In this document: positions 26,201 through 38,354 of the stretch, piece after piece
Layout: the number at the start of each line of letters is the position of its first letter
Numbering within the stretch: position 1 is the first letter of the stretch
Assembly: GCA_026413225.1 (NCBI GenBank)
Contig: CM048591.1
Location: 44,559,303-44,623,302, forward strand
Direction of reading: 5' to 3'
DNA from: Otis tarda
Taxonomy: Eukaryota; Chordata; Aves; Otidiformes; Otididae
Length of the DNA: 64,000 nucleotides
Position numbers and translations under genes: made by a program
Notes under the pieces: generated by a model
The model's database searches: none
What the model saw: only the letters and a program-made list of their open reading frames with translations
Told to the model about the DNA's origin: nothing

Positions 26201-27305
26201 TAAATATGAGAGGTCCCATAGTGAAGTGAAGTTCCAAGATTAAAATATCAAAAATGACCCAAAAAGCTTGTAAAATTGTTGTTAACTTTTGGTAAAGTTC
26301 TTTCATGTTCACATTGCAGGTTTTATTTTGTATTCTCTCTCTGAAACAAGCACAATGCTTCTCTGCTTCCATGCCTAAAATTTATGTATGGAATGAATTT
26401 TTTTAAAGATACATTACTGTCACTTGAAGATTTTTTTGTCCTTGGACTCATCCTAATTTATTACTGAAGTAACAATTTATTTAAATTTTAAGAACCAGTT
26501 TCCCCTCAGTCTTTTCTCTACTAGTGTTAGCTTTGTTATTCTGTTTCAGAGCTTTCTAGAGTCATTGGAAGGAGTCAATAATTAGACTTCACTAGGCATT
26601 TGGGCTTCTGTTCATCTCTCCCCTTTTCCCATCCCTCCCTTCCTAAGAAGATGTTTAGGGGTGCAATCTCCATTAAAAGCACTAGGTGCTATCTCTATAG
26701 CACTGTATACCTTCTGAAAATCTGTCATATAGTTTGCAGAAGATGTCTTAAGATGCCTTTAAAAAGATTCTTGGGGAATTTTCTTTCAAAAAACAATCAA
26801 TGCAGACAACATTGTTTAGGCATCTTTATTGTTACCAACAGTTAACATTTTTAAGTAGCCATTCTGAATACTACGTGGAAAATCACCCTGATACTATAGC
26901 AGTGAAATATGTATTAAAGCTAAATTCTATGTGGAAAATAAACCAGCAAATTTAGAAATAAGATGTAGTCTACTACTTCTAAACATATAATCTGTCTTGC
27001 CAATTTCTGGTTAACTTGAAGAGTAATATTTTGTTTCTTCTCTTGTTTCAGCTACATTTGAAAATTTATTGAAAATTTAAAGAACACTGTTTGCTGGGAG
27101 TATATTTTGGTATACTCATTCTTCAAATGATGTATTTCTGTTCTTATTCTTTATTTCCTCATTACCATTTCATTTAGTGTTTCAGTTCAACAACAACAAA
27201 AAAGCAGGTCTGCAGAATCTAAAAATGACCATTTTTTGTGTTTTTAAAAATGTTAGCTCTATTTAATGCAGTATAATATTGAAGACATATATATAATAAT
27301 AGTAA

Positions 27306-27350
27306 TGTAGTGTAGTGTAGTGTAGTGTAGTGTAGTGTAGTGTAATCTTT
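27306..27350. repeat. (TGTAG)9 pentanucleotide microsatellite
   Basis: Nine perfect TGTAG copies in 45 bases, preceded by an AT-repeat patch. Perfect purity suggests recent expansion and likely length polymorphism. Confidence 0.97.
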
Positions 27351-30300
27351 GCAAGACACAGTATCTTTTTTTGCTTGTCTTTTCTCTGTGCCCCTCTAAG
27401 AAGAGTCTGGCTGCATCTTCTGTACATACCCCTTTAGATACTGGGATATAGCAGGTCATCTTCCCTAAATGCCTCATCCTAAGGCTGACCAGATCCAGTG
27501 CCATCAGCCTCTCCTCCTACATTTCTGTGCTTCAGTCCTCTAGTCATGTTAGTGCTCTCTGCTAGGCTTATTCTGTCAATGAAATTGCAATTTTTCAATA
27601 GACTTATAAACTTAGTTTCTTTCCAGCGGATTAAGTTGAGCTAAGTGAATTGTTAGGCATGTCAGGCTAAGATTGGCTTAGTGTTGTTGTGAATACACAC
27701 CCTCACATGTTTTATGCTTGCATTAATTGAGTGATTGGACAAGGTCAATCTACTAGAGAGGATACAAGCACTTTGGAGTTGTAAGTTATTTTTAGAAATG
27801 AGTTGAAATAATTAAGTTGAAATTCAATAGCAGTCTGTACAAAATATTACAGAAGGAGAAATTCAGTGTGCCAATAAAAAATTGGGAAAAGCTCAGAGAA
27901 TTGTTTTGTGGTTATAGTGATATTGCCTCAGGTTTAATAGCACAAACACTGAGATTTAGAGGCTGAGGTTACAAAGAAACACCACTTCTAGCTTCAGCAA
28001 TACAAGTATTTATCTTAATTTATTACAGGAAAAATGAACTATTTTGACTCAGAGCACAATTTAATCTTTATTTCAATAACCTGCCTATTCTGAACTGGTG
28101 TGTTCAGTGATTGGAGAGATGGAACGGTGGCCTTCTAGTGAGGATGGGGGTGAGAAGCAAATTAGTGCTTCCACACTATAACTAGGACCTCTTTATCCAA
28201 AACTTTAGGAAACATTAGCTTAGTGAAGCTTAGAGGGGAAAAAAAATGTTTACAGAAAATAATGCTTAATTAAATATTATGAAAAAAATGGATCATGCTA
28301 AACTGAACAATTCCCTTCTGCAGAGGTATTTAAAAAAAACAGAGGAGTGTTTCACATACTTCTGTCTCATTTCAAGTGAAAGAACTAGATTGTTCTATTG
28401 AAGACTCTTTCAGACAATGTAATTAATCTATCAGAAATATGAGGTATGTGTGCAATGGAGGAGGCACAAAAAATAAAGCAAACAAACAAATGAAGAATAC
28501 ATACTTTGAGAATATTTTTAGTAAATCTAAATTTTGGGTGGCATGAGTAAGAAAGGCCAAATGTTGTAAAAAAGGCGCAGCTGGCTGATGAAAATACATT
28601 TTGATGTGAATGAAGAATGACCTGCCAAAATTCTAGTTCACACATACAGGGCACATTTTAAATAGCTCCCCACATGTGTTTGAAAATTACTGCTTTTAAT
28701 GAGTATTGAGTGTGTATTTTGAGCAGTGCAAATATTTAAAGTCAAGTTATGAACGTTCTAAATATTTTAAATGAAGCAAACTAGACAAATGTGCACAGTT
28801 AATTTGGGCAAATACTAATAGAAGTGGGCAAGAGCTGAGTCTCATGCCTTATCAGTACTGTGGAACCCCAGAGAGTGAGGTAGTAGGAGTATTCTAATAA
28901 TATCTAGCATTATTTTGTACAGCTAAATGTTTCTACGTACAGAGCTCTGTCTTTAGGCTCTATTTTTCTTTAAAAATAGATATAAAAGAACATTTTTTAA
29001 TGTCTTGTTGCTTGCCCATAAAGCAGATAATGCTGTGGTAGTATGAGTGTGCTAACCACGTACTCCTTTGCAAATGCATTGTGATAGCTTCTCATGACAT
29101 GATCAAACCGTTCCTCAAAAATAACAGGTTTTTTACTTTTACAACCTGAGATGCACACTTATATTCTCTAAAATTTCTAATCTGATGTCTTTTAATGATA
29201 TTTTAATCTTAAGAAGTGTCAGCAATTGAAAAAGCTAATAGGAATGTAGGAAACACCTCACTACTGTTGTAAATTAGTATCATATGTGGCTGTTTCTTTA
29301 CAGGACTCTAGTGTGAGACAGAGTTGCAACTAAATTCTTTTTTTAGGACTTTTTTTCTTCTAAAGTCTCAACTTGGATACAATCTTAAGAAATGTTTTAA
29401 TCAATTTCATCTTAATTTGCTACTTTATACAATTTTTTATTGGTGCAGGGAGTCAGGCTTCTGCTTTTCAGCAGATAGGAGAAAATGTCTGGTTCTGTTA
29501 ACAAGCCTTGCTATATACTTCTCAGCAAGGGGCTTTATCTCTGCAGTTCCACACACATATTCCCAGTGAGTCTTTGAATTTCTAGAAGAGTTTTTTGTTG
29601 TCACAGTGATAAGGAAATAATGACATGATGAATGTAGAGTTCCTGCCTCCAGAGAATGGTAGTATATAGTGGAAACAGATGTAATAAATCATCAAAGCAA
29701 TTACACTAATAGCAGCTTCTTTCCAGTTTGTCTTAAATGTGGGATTTTTCTATAGGCTATGTATGGACTATTGCTACTGGCAGAAAGGTGCTGAATTGTG
29801 CTTTAGCAAAACTTTTGTGGTTGAGTTCCTCACTAAGTTAAGAACTGTCCAGTACAAGAGTGTTGGTGGAGAATTTCTGTACAGCAGAATTAACAGACAG
29901 TTAATGGCATGTGCAGCATCTCTGGTGCTTATTTAGAGTTCCAAAGTTGGACTTCAAGGTTCTTTTACTCCTTTTTTAGCATTTACTTTTGGCCACTTAT
30001 TTATATGATAGTAATAGATATGTCAAAGTTACTGGAATTGAAATTGGTCATTTGGAAATGACCAAAAATAGTTTTAAGCTAACCTCCAAAATTGTTTTTT
30101 TGACATAGTTTATTTTTTATAGTATGTTTCTGATCCTTCTTAATCTGTACAACTATACAGTAGTATAAAATTCTCTAAACCAAACATTGCTGCTGTGCAT
30201 GACCATGAAACATTAAAGAACAGGGAAAGGACATAATTTTGTTTATAATTTCTGTTCTGTTAACAGTGGATTTTTGGCATATTGTTTAGTGAAGAGTATC

Positions 30301-32187
30301 TCTTTGGAGGCTCCAGGCATAGACCAGATAGTATAGAAATGACATTAAAAAAAAAAAATCAGGCTTTTTGTTTGTATACATTTGTTTCCTCCTCTGAATT
30401 CAGTGCATGTATGTTTGCAGTTGGAAATTGAAAAGCCAGTGGTGAAGATGTTAGCAAATATGTTTGGTTTAGTTAGAAGCAGGTACACTATGAAGTACCA
30501 GAATTTAAATTAACATCATGTAGACAGAAATTCACACTGAGAATGTGTATCCTAAGACTGACAAAATAAGTTCATGGTTAGGAGATCTCTAAATAGGAGT
30601 ATCTCAAATTACTTGAGACACCACATCACTTTGTAGGATGCAACTTTACTGTGAGGCATTAGTGGAGAAGTAAAATTATCATTTGTAACACAAGCATGCT
30701 TTGGATGGACGACAGAGCTTTGTGCTAATTCAATATCAATATGAAATTATCAAAATACAGTACAAAAATACAAAGATGTTAGAACGAGTGAGTCCCCAAC
30801 ACCATCAGAATAGAATAGCATATCAGCTTCTTTGTTGCACAGTTATAGTGTTCTGTAGACTCCTAAAAAAAAAAATCATTAAAAAATCCTTCAGAAGTTC
30901 AGAAGCCAAGAGACTACAGAACAGCCATTTGAATTCACTTACTAGTGCTTGAAGATAGAGAGGCTACCTGTGATTTTTGAAAGCTGAGATATCTGAAGTT
31001 AAGGTGATCTGAGATAGAATTAAACAGAAACAGTGTTAGATCTGAATTACAATCAGTGTCAGAGTGTATGCGGTAATAGTTGTTACTTGTGTACAAGTGT
31101 GTTCCTCTTGTCTGCTGCTCTGTTTGCAAACATGATAAGATGTGTCATTTCCACTAAACAGAAGTGTTGATCTGAAACTTTCAACTGTGGAAAACTGATG
31201 TCCACTCTGTGTTTTTTAGTCTCACTGGCCTTTGTTTTCAGTTGTCTCTTGAACCTCATGGATTTCATGGTTTGTTATTAAGAGTTTTGAAGAAGATTTA
31301 TATTATAGAATTCAATTTTTTGATAATGCTTCAATTAATTGTAGGCTTTTTAAAAATTTGGAATGAGTTTGGCACTATTTGTCACCTTTTAATCTGCCCT
31401 GTTAATTAATGTTAAATACATCTGTCAGTCCTCTAAATACAAAATAAATGTAGGCTTGAACTGCAGCTTTATTATTTATTTTAAGGTGTTCAGAGGTGCT
31501 TCTTACCACCATAGCTGAGAATTTATGTAAGTTAGTGTAATTATCTTAATACTTTTGAGGTAAGAAATTGATCACATCTTCCAAATGGAAAACAGAAAAA
31601 TAGGGATATAAACATGTACTAGTAGTATAGCATAAATAATTTCTTGTTAGTATGGTATTCAAATTTTTAAAAATGTATCAGTATTTTATTGTATCTGTTT
31701 TTCAAATGAGAAAATCTAAGTGTTTGTGGAAACAGGGATTCTTGAATGCCAGTTCAGTGTTGCATTTTTTTCCTCACCAAGTCACTTTATTTCTTTTCTC
31801 TACCACCAATACTTAGTTAACCTGTCAGAACAAAATCCAGATAGCCTCAAGTTCAGTCCCCAACTTTACTCACAGACATTGTAGATGCGGTGCTCATGTC
31901 ACAGTATTTAGAACCTTTGGCTGCTCTACTGATATTCCCAGTTAGGTGTTAAGACAAGGACATGATTGTAATGGCTATATGCTATTTATAGACATTGCTC
32001 ATTCACCAAGCTGAGGTTTGCTGAATCTTCCCACAGCCTTTCTTATAGGTCTTCCGAAATGCTTTAGTTCCATTTCTGTACTATTTTCCAGACTTCCTTA
32101 AATTAAGTAGAAAGCAATTACTATCATGATATTAGGACCCAATATGTATTTCAGGGTACTTAATTCTTCACCTTCCTTTTCAACACC

Positions 32188-32209
32188 TTTTTTTTTTTAA
32201 AAAAAAAAA
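32188..32209. repeat. T11A11 perfect palindrome
   Basis: Eleven T are followed directly by eleven A, a self-complementary tract about 1.5 kb upstream of the first coding exon. Confidence 0.95.
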
Positions 32210-33681
32210 GTCAAACTGGCACAACACAGATCAATACTGCACATAAATCTGCAAAGGTAGATGGGGATATTTCAGTGAAAGAGGGCTTTCTGAAGTGAGC
32301 CTGGTGCCCTGGTAAGTTTGCAAAAGTGCGGGAGGATTGATAAAAAAATGAAAGAAAGATTTTTCTCAGCTTGTCTTCAAAGACATCCCTGAAAGAGCTG
32401 TTTCTGTTTGGTAGAAAGCCATCAAAGAAGGGAGATGTTCGCTGTGTTTTGTGTGCTCTGTGTGAAGCTAGTTCAGGGAACAGTATAGATAATTTATTGG
32501 CCTGAGTCTTTCACTTACTGATGCTAGCTTGATAGCATGCCCTAGATCCCTACCAAAGAAAGAGCAAGTCGTGGAGGAGTCTAGGTTCTTCTCTGTGCTG
32601 ACTTTGAGAACTCCACAAAAATTGACTTTGAACACTGAAGTCTCTGATGAGGCTGTGAAACTGTGAAACAATGTCACAAGGGAGTATGTTCACTTCAGGC
32701 ACTTAAAAACAAACTTGGCTGCCTACCATGAAAATGTCACTGAGCTGGCAGATTTCTAGTCTAGAAAGTAGACAAAAAGGACTTAAGTGAGCTAAAAGTG
32801 CATAACTTTAGCTCAGTGGTCATAGTAAAACAGAGACAGCGTGACAGTTAAACTGCTGTGATGATCTTCTGCCTGTTGTTGTGACAAATGTTGATGCTTT
32901 TTAATATTTTCTTGCTTTCATAAGTATTTGCATATATTCCGGTGAGAAGACCTTTTGTTTTCTGTAAGATGGTATTATCCCGAGTGTTAGTGGTTTCTAG
33001 CTATTAAGATGTAATCATATACCTTAAGTATTTAACTATAAATTTGAAAAATATTTATGAGCAGTCTCAAAGGAATACTTGGAATGCTCTCACAGTAAAT
33101 TGGCTCATTTTCTTGTAATTTACTAGAAGTGCTGATATGAGAGCAGTTGTAATGAGGAAAGTATATTAATCCATGGAGATGCATTGTATTTATGAAATTA
33201 TTACTTTAAAACTTCAAGACATATGAAGTGATTTAGGTTTACTTTTGATACTTAGAATCACAGTAGAAAAATGATCACTATCCTTTGAGGTAATGCATTT
33301 GAAATAAATACAGCAACCTTAAAAACAAACAGTGCAGTAATAAATTAAAATAGATGTCGCATAACGATATATCTTTTCTAAAGGATTATTGTGGATGAAG
33401 AGAGTCAATGGGAGGCCTGTAATAAAGTTTGTCTCTTTCAGTTTTTAAAAGCTGTCTAGAAATACTTTCACTTGAAGTCTTCTCTGAAAAATTAAGCCAG
33501 TGGTTCTTGACAGTAAATCCTGAAGCAACTAGCTTGATGCTGTGGAGACACAATCACCCTTTGGCTGTACTAATTTTTAATAAAGGCAAATGGACTTTAA
33601 ATAACTTCTAGATATAGTGCATTTCAGAAACAGTTGTGAAACGATTGTCTAATTTCTTTTTGGTTTTGTTTCTTTTTCTAG

Positions 33682-33837
33682 AATGTGAGAAGTGGAGGAA
33701 CAACAATTGATTTCAGTACTGTAATGTTAATCTAAATTATTTTTGGCACTGGGAGGCTGGATATCCTTGATTTTTATGGAAGCATCATGTTCATCATGTG
33801 TAAGGCTTTGTAAGACTGTTGCCCAGTAAACTGGAAC
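33682..33837 (+). promoter_or_regulatory. AOPEP: AOPEP 5' untranslated part of exon 2, rich in upstream AUGs
   Basis: The exon start is inferred from a good acceptor: a T-rich tract followed by TTCTAG ending at 33681. The 156-nt leader holds five ATG triplets, all closed before the main start. ATG 33683 is followed at once by TGA (a start-stop element). ATG 33724 gives three codons then TAA. ATG 33776 gives 17 codons and stops at 33827-33829, eight bases before the AOPEP start. ATG 33787 gives eight codons in the main frame and stops at 33811-33813; ATG 33796 is internal to it. If the splice is right, translation of AOPEP should depend on leaky scanning or reinitiation. If another leader is used, some of these would be absent. 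Confidence 0.6.
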
Positions 33838-34643
33838 ATGGAGACACAGCTGGACCCCATGAAGGATGACTTGCCCTTAATGGCCAACACGAGCTACATG
33901 CTTGTAAAGCACTATATATTGAACTTGGATGTGGATTTTAAAAGTAAAGTTATTGACGGCATCATAGTTTTATTCTTTGAGACTGGGAGCCAGTACAAGA
34001 AAACCAGCAGTACTGGCAAGGAAGGCTGCCAGTCACAGTTTGATGAAACCTGTAAAGTGAGGGCATCGGAACCCTGCTGCCTTCCTGTGACAAATGTGAG
34101 TGCTTGTTCATCTAAACCAGAATATAATGATTTTGCTGTCTGTGGTAAAGGTGAAGAAGATACGTCTGATAAAACTGGTAACCATAGCAACGAGGAACAG
34201 GCTTCTGGGATTTCTAGTTCAAAGGACTGCTGTGTCATAGAGAATTATGGGAACAAGGATTTTCTACTGGTATTGGACTGCTGTGATTTAACTGTGCTGA
34301 AGGTTGAGGAGGTAGATGTTGCTGCTGTGTCAGGCATTGAAAAATTCACAAAGTCTGACAAGATAACTGTTGTTTCAAAGGAGCTGGAAGATCTCAGGAA
34401 TCAGATTGTACATGAACTTGTGACTCTACCTGCGGATCGCTGGAAGGAACAGCTATGTTATTTCACTCGCTGCAGCCAGGCGCCTGGCTGTGGAGAGCTT
34501 CTGTTTACTACTGGCACTTGGAGCTTAGAGATAAGAAAACCAGGAATTCAGACTCCAGCAGACTTTCCTCATGCCATAAGAATATGGTACAAAACCAAAC
34601 CGGAGGGAGGATCTGTTACATGGACTACAGATCAGAGTGGCAG
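33838..34643 (+). CDS. AOPEP: AOPEP first coding exon (residues 1-268)
   Basis: The ATG at 33838 has A at -3 and G at +4. An in-frame TAA at 33811-33813 upstream leaves no room for a longer in-frame start in this exon. The open frame runs 806 nt to a CAG|GTATGT donor and ends two bases into an arginine codon that the next exon completes. The first residues (DDLPLMANTS, then LVKHYILNLDVDF) match the conserved AOPEP N-terminus, the start of the M1 beta-sandwich domain. Residues about 50-140 form a Ser-, Cys- and acid-rich low-complexity stretch that looks much less conserved. Conservation returns around the 'NKDFLLVLDCCDLTVLKVEEV' region and at the exon end (SVTWTTDQSGR). No signal peptide or membrane segment is visible, which fits a soluble M1 enzyme. 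The identification is secure; the weak point is only which upstream exon joins it. Confidence 0.95.
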
Positions 34644-36920
34644 GTATGTAGCTATTAGCTGAAAGCTTTGCACACTTTAGTTTTAAACATAGGTGCAAGA
34701 ATGCAGAATCGTTTAATGCTGAGCAAGTGTGAAAATGATGAGTATTTCCTTTTATTGTTTTCATTTTATCCTTGGTTTGAATCCTGCTGCTGTCCTGTAG
34801 GAGAACAGACAAACTCTCTGCTCAAGAAACCCCAAGTGGGCTTGCAGACCTCTGGCCTCTCTGAGTGACTGTGTTTGCTCATTCTGAGTGGGAGTAAGTA
34901 ACTGTTGTGTATTGGAGTAAGTGTGTGCAGAGAATAGGGAATTATCACTTAGGGGAAGAGAAGGTATGCATGACAGGTTACTTTCACTTTAATACTTTGT
35001 GTTCTTTTTCCTTTCTGGCTTGCGCAACTGATCATACAGCATGAAGATCAGTATACGTAATATTTAATAAAATTGCTTCACAACTACTCTTTTATCAATA
35101 CTGTAGTAGGTTTAGAGATGCAGTCTTTTCCTGTTTAGTCTCTCATAATCAACTTTTAAAATCTCCACCTATTATGTAAGGGACATGGATGATAGCAAAT
35201 GAACTGCAAACTGAAACTGCAAGAAGAATTGGCATTTTATCTAGCGGCGTTTGTGGAAGTACACAGTCCTGTACAGAAGTCTTCAATATAAGCTCTTTGT
35301 AGGAGGGAAACTACAACTCACGATTGACTTCTACAACCGTAATGGTTTTACTGTAATGTTCAAAGCTGGATTTTAATGGCTTTTAGTTCCTTCTGATAAC
35401 TAAAAAAGAGGAAAACAGTTGGAAGATGAGGAAGAAATTTGGTCTAATTGGATACTTACTTTTAATTCCCAAACTAGAGATATATGGATACCTTTCAATT
35501 CAGTTAAGCTAATGGAAATTAAGAGTCTTCTCACTGGTATCCATGTTAGGTAGGAAAATGAGGCCCTTTATGTGTACATGTGGTAGTTAGGTAATTCTGC
35601 TTCTAAGCCATGAGCAGCATCAAGTCCAGGAATGTCTCAGTCATGTTCATTACCTCTTCCCCTTCCCCTCCACCTTCCTCACTCCCAAGGAGTTATCTTT
35701 GGTATGACTTTAGGAAATTTAACTCAGTATAGTATCTTTAGTTACTAAAATTCTGAATTTTGACTGCATGCAAAGGTAGGGCAAGTGCCTGTGATGACAC
35801 AACGTGCCCCTTACTAAAGTCTTTGAGACTAATGTTAGCAGCTCTCTGCCAGTATAGGTCTCTTCCTCTTTGTGTTGTCGGTGTGTTTTGAGCATTTGAA
35901 GGCTTGTTTTAAGTATCTAAATTACTAACATCTTGTAATTGTGACTTTTTTTTCCTTTTCACTGCAAAGCATTATTCTCACTTTAGAGACATTTCATGGC
36001 AGTTGTATATAAACACATGGAATTTTATGAATCAATAATGAAGCAGGAAAAGATGGCTTGATGTGGGTCAGGCAGTCTGATGGTAACAAATAGTCTCAAG
36101 CTGGCTTATTTTCAGTTTTTTTGTAGGGTATTCCAGAAAGTAATGCCTGACAGAAAATAAGTTATGTTACAATCATTAGAATCTTTCTTGCTACATTTTT
36201 AAGATCAAATTCTGTATGTGATGAACCCATAAATATAGTGGTAAAGCTCATTGCACAAATGCTGTCATATTTTTCCTTCCCTTTCTAAAAATAAAGCCCA
36301 TTTATAGTGTGTGGGGGAAGTACTATTACATTATATTCTCATAGGGGAATTCTTTAAATTGTTCCAAATTATGCGTATGGTACTTTTTTAGGCAGATGTC
36401 AAATCCTTTCCCGGAAGAGTCTGTAAGCTATGGTTCTGACCCTGAAGAAAAGTGAAGCAAATAACAAAAGTACAAGCATTGTGTGGCCACTTCCAATATG
36501 TTTCCTCTAATTTAACATTAGTACAATGTTTTGAAATTTAACCTTTCCACTATTTTATAAAGACTTCCATTCTATTTCTTTTAAACAATGATGTATTATA
36601 ATACACAAAAAATGGGTTAAAACAAAGCTTTGTGGGATGAGTTTAGGCACGTTGAGATATGTGTATGCGAACCTGATGTTAGCACAGCAGGGCACACTTC
36701 TGTTTTCAGTAGAGGAGCTGGACACATGGAGTTTCAGCGTTTCCCTGTTTGTGCTTTTGATACTAGAATTAATGATCAAAAAGGAAGGTTTTCTTTAGGC
36801 TTAGAACATGGGTTTTTTTGTAGCAACATGCTTTTTGGGGCCTTTACGTGAAAGCACTAAAAAAAGGGCAAAATAGAGGAATAGTGTATGTGTGTATCTG
36901 GGTATGCACATATATATTTA

Positions 36921-37738
36921 CAGGCTGGAGAGGTGGGCCTGTGCCAGCCTCACAAAGTTCAAGCAGGCCAAGTGCAAGGTCCTGCACCTGGCTCGTGGCA
37001 ATCCCAGGCACAAATACAGGCTGGGCCGAGAATGGATTGAGAGCAGCCCTGAGGAGAAGGGCTTGGGAGTGCTGGTGGACGAGAAGCTCAGCATGAGCCG
37101 GCAATGCGCCCTTGCAGCCCAGAAGGCCAACCACATCCTGGGTTGCATCAAGAGGAGCGTGGCCAGCAGGTCGAGGGAAGTGATTCTCCCCCTCTACTCT
37201 GCCTTGGTGAGACCCCACCTGGAGTACTGTGTCCAGTCCTGGAGCCCCCAACATAAGAAGGACATGGACCTGTTGGAGAAGGTCCAGAGGAGGGCCACGA
37301 AGATGATAAAAGGGCTGGAGCACCTTTCCTATGAGGACAGGCTGAGAGAGTTGGGGCTGTTCAGCCTGGAGAAGAGAAGGCTCTGGGGAGACCTGATAGC
37401 GGTCTTCCAGTAGCTCAAGGGGGCCTACAAGAAAGATGGGGAGAGGCTGTTCAGTAGGGCCTGTTGTGATAGGACAAGGGGTAATGGTTTTAAAATAGAG
37501 GGGGGTAGATTTAGATTGGATATTAGGAAAAATTTTTTTACAGTGAGGGTTGTAGAATACTGGAACAGGTTGCCCAGAGAGGTGGTGGAAGCCCCATCCC
37601 TGGAAATGTTCAAGGCCAGGCTGGATGAGGCTCTGAGCAACCTGATCTAGTCGGAGATGTCCCTGCTTCTTGCAGGGAGCTTGGACTAGATGACCTTTGA
37701 AGGTCCCTTCCAACCCTAACCATTCTATGATTCTATGT
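36921..37738 (+). mobile_element. Long CR1 LINE fragment, sense, nearly open ORF2 end
   Basis: About 818 bases from CAGGCTGGAGAGGTGGGCCT to the ATTCTATGATTCTATG tail. The ORF2 C-terminal part stays open from before the element to 37413 (173 codons), with the signatures [46 protein letters not shown] and [17 protein letters not shown] distributed along it. It is broken by a TAG at 37411-37413 where other copies read a Tyr codon. This copy looks younger than the others in the window. On the reverse strand it produces a spurious 300-codon frame. Confidence 0.95.
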
Positions 37739-38354
37739 ATACACATATAAGTATAAATTTACACACTTTTTTGTCTCACTGAAAGTTATACTTACTATAG
37801 TACTTACTATACTTACTAGCACATACAGCACTGGAGTTTCAAACTAAGAAAGTAATGTTGCAATTTTAACAAAAATATACTTGTTTGAATTATTCTTACT
37901 AATATGTAAGTATTATAAAATTATTTAAAATAAAAAACTTAGACACTGTAATAACCATTTTGTTGAGGGAATAATGTGTGTAAAACATCTTTCATTACTG
38001 GGAAGGAGAACCTTTTTGCCAGCCCATCAAGGTGTTTAAGTAGTTTTGCCTAACTCTTAGCAGTACATAGCAGTGTTGAGTCAGCATGGCTACCAGCATT
38101 TTTCAAATTAAATGCTTTCTCATCATCATTGTTAAGAATGCTTATTCATTAAAATATTCTGGGATCCCATCTCTTTATTGTTTAAGAAAAAGGATTAAAC
38201 ACATTGGGGTTAAAATTAAAGAGATAATTTTCCTAGCAGACATCCTTGTGAATTCACCTCTAATGGAAGATTCCTCCCACTTTTTTCCGCCCTGCTTATT
38301 GCCACTTCTAGTGCTGACATAAATTAGTTAATGGTTTTGTTGATATTAATGAGT

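Larger units (their letters stand above)
18916..33681 (+). other. AOPEP: AOPEP intron 1 (proposed)
   Basis: About 14.8 kb between the proposed first-exon donor and the acceptor of the first coding exon. It contains two minus-strand CR1 pieces near its start, a TGTAG array, mononucleotide runs and otherwise AT-rich unique sequence. No open frame over about 100 codons lies outside the CpG island and CR1. No coding exon of another gene was recognised. Confidence 0.65.

Noticed and set aside
36844-37746. 300-codon minus-strand open frame, the longest in the window
   Set aside because: It is the reverse strand of the CR1 at 36921-37738. The same antisense peptide pattern recurs at the other CR1 copies (6778-7131, 39676-40005), so it is a repeat artefact.
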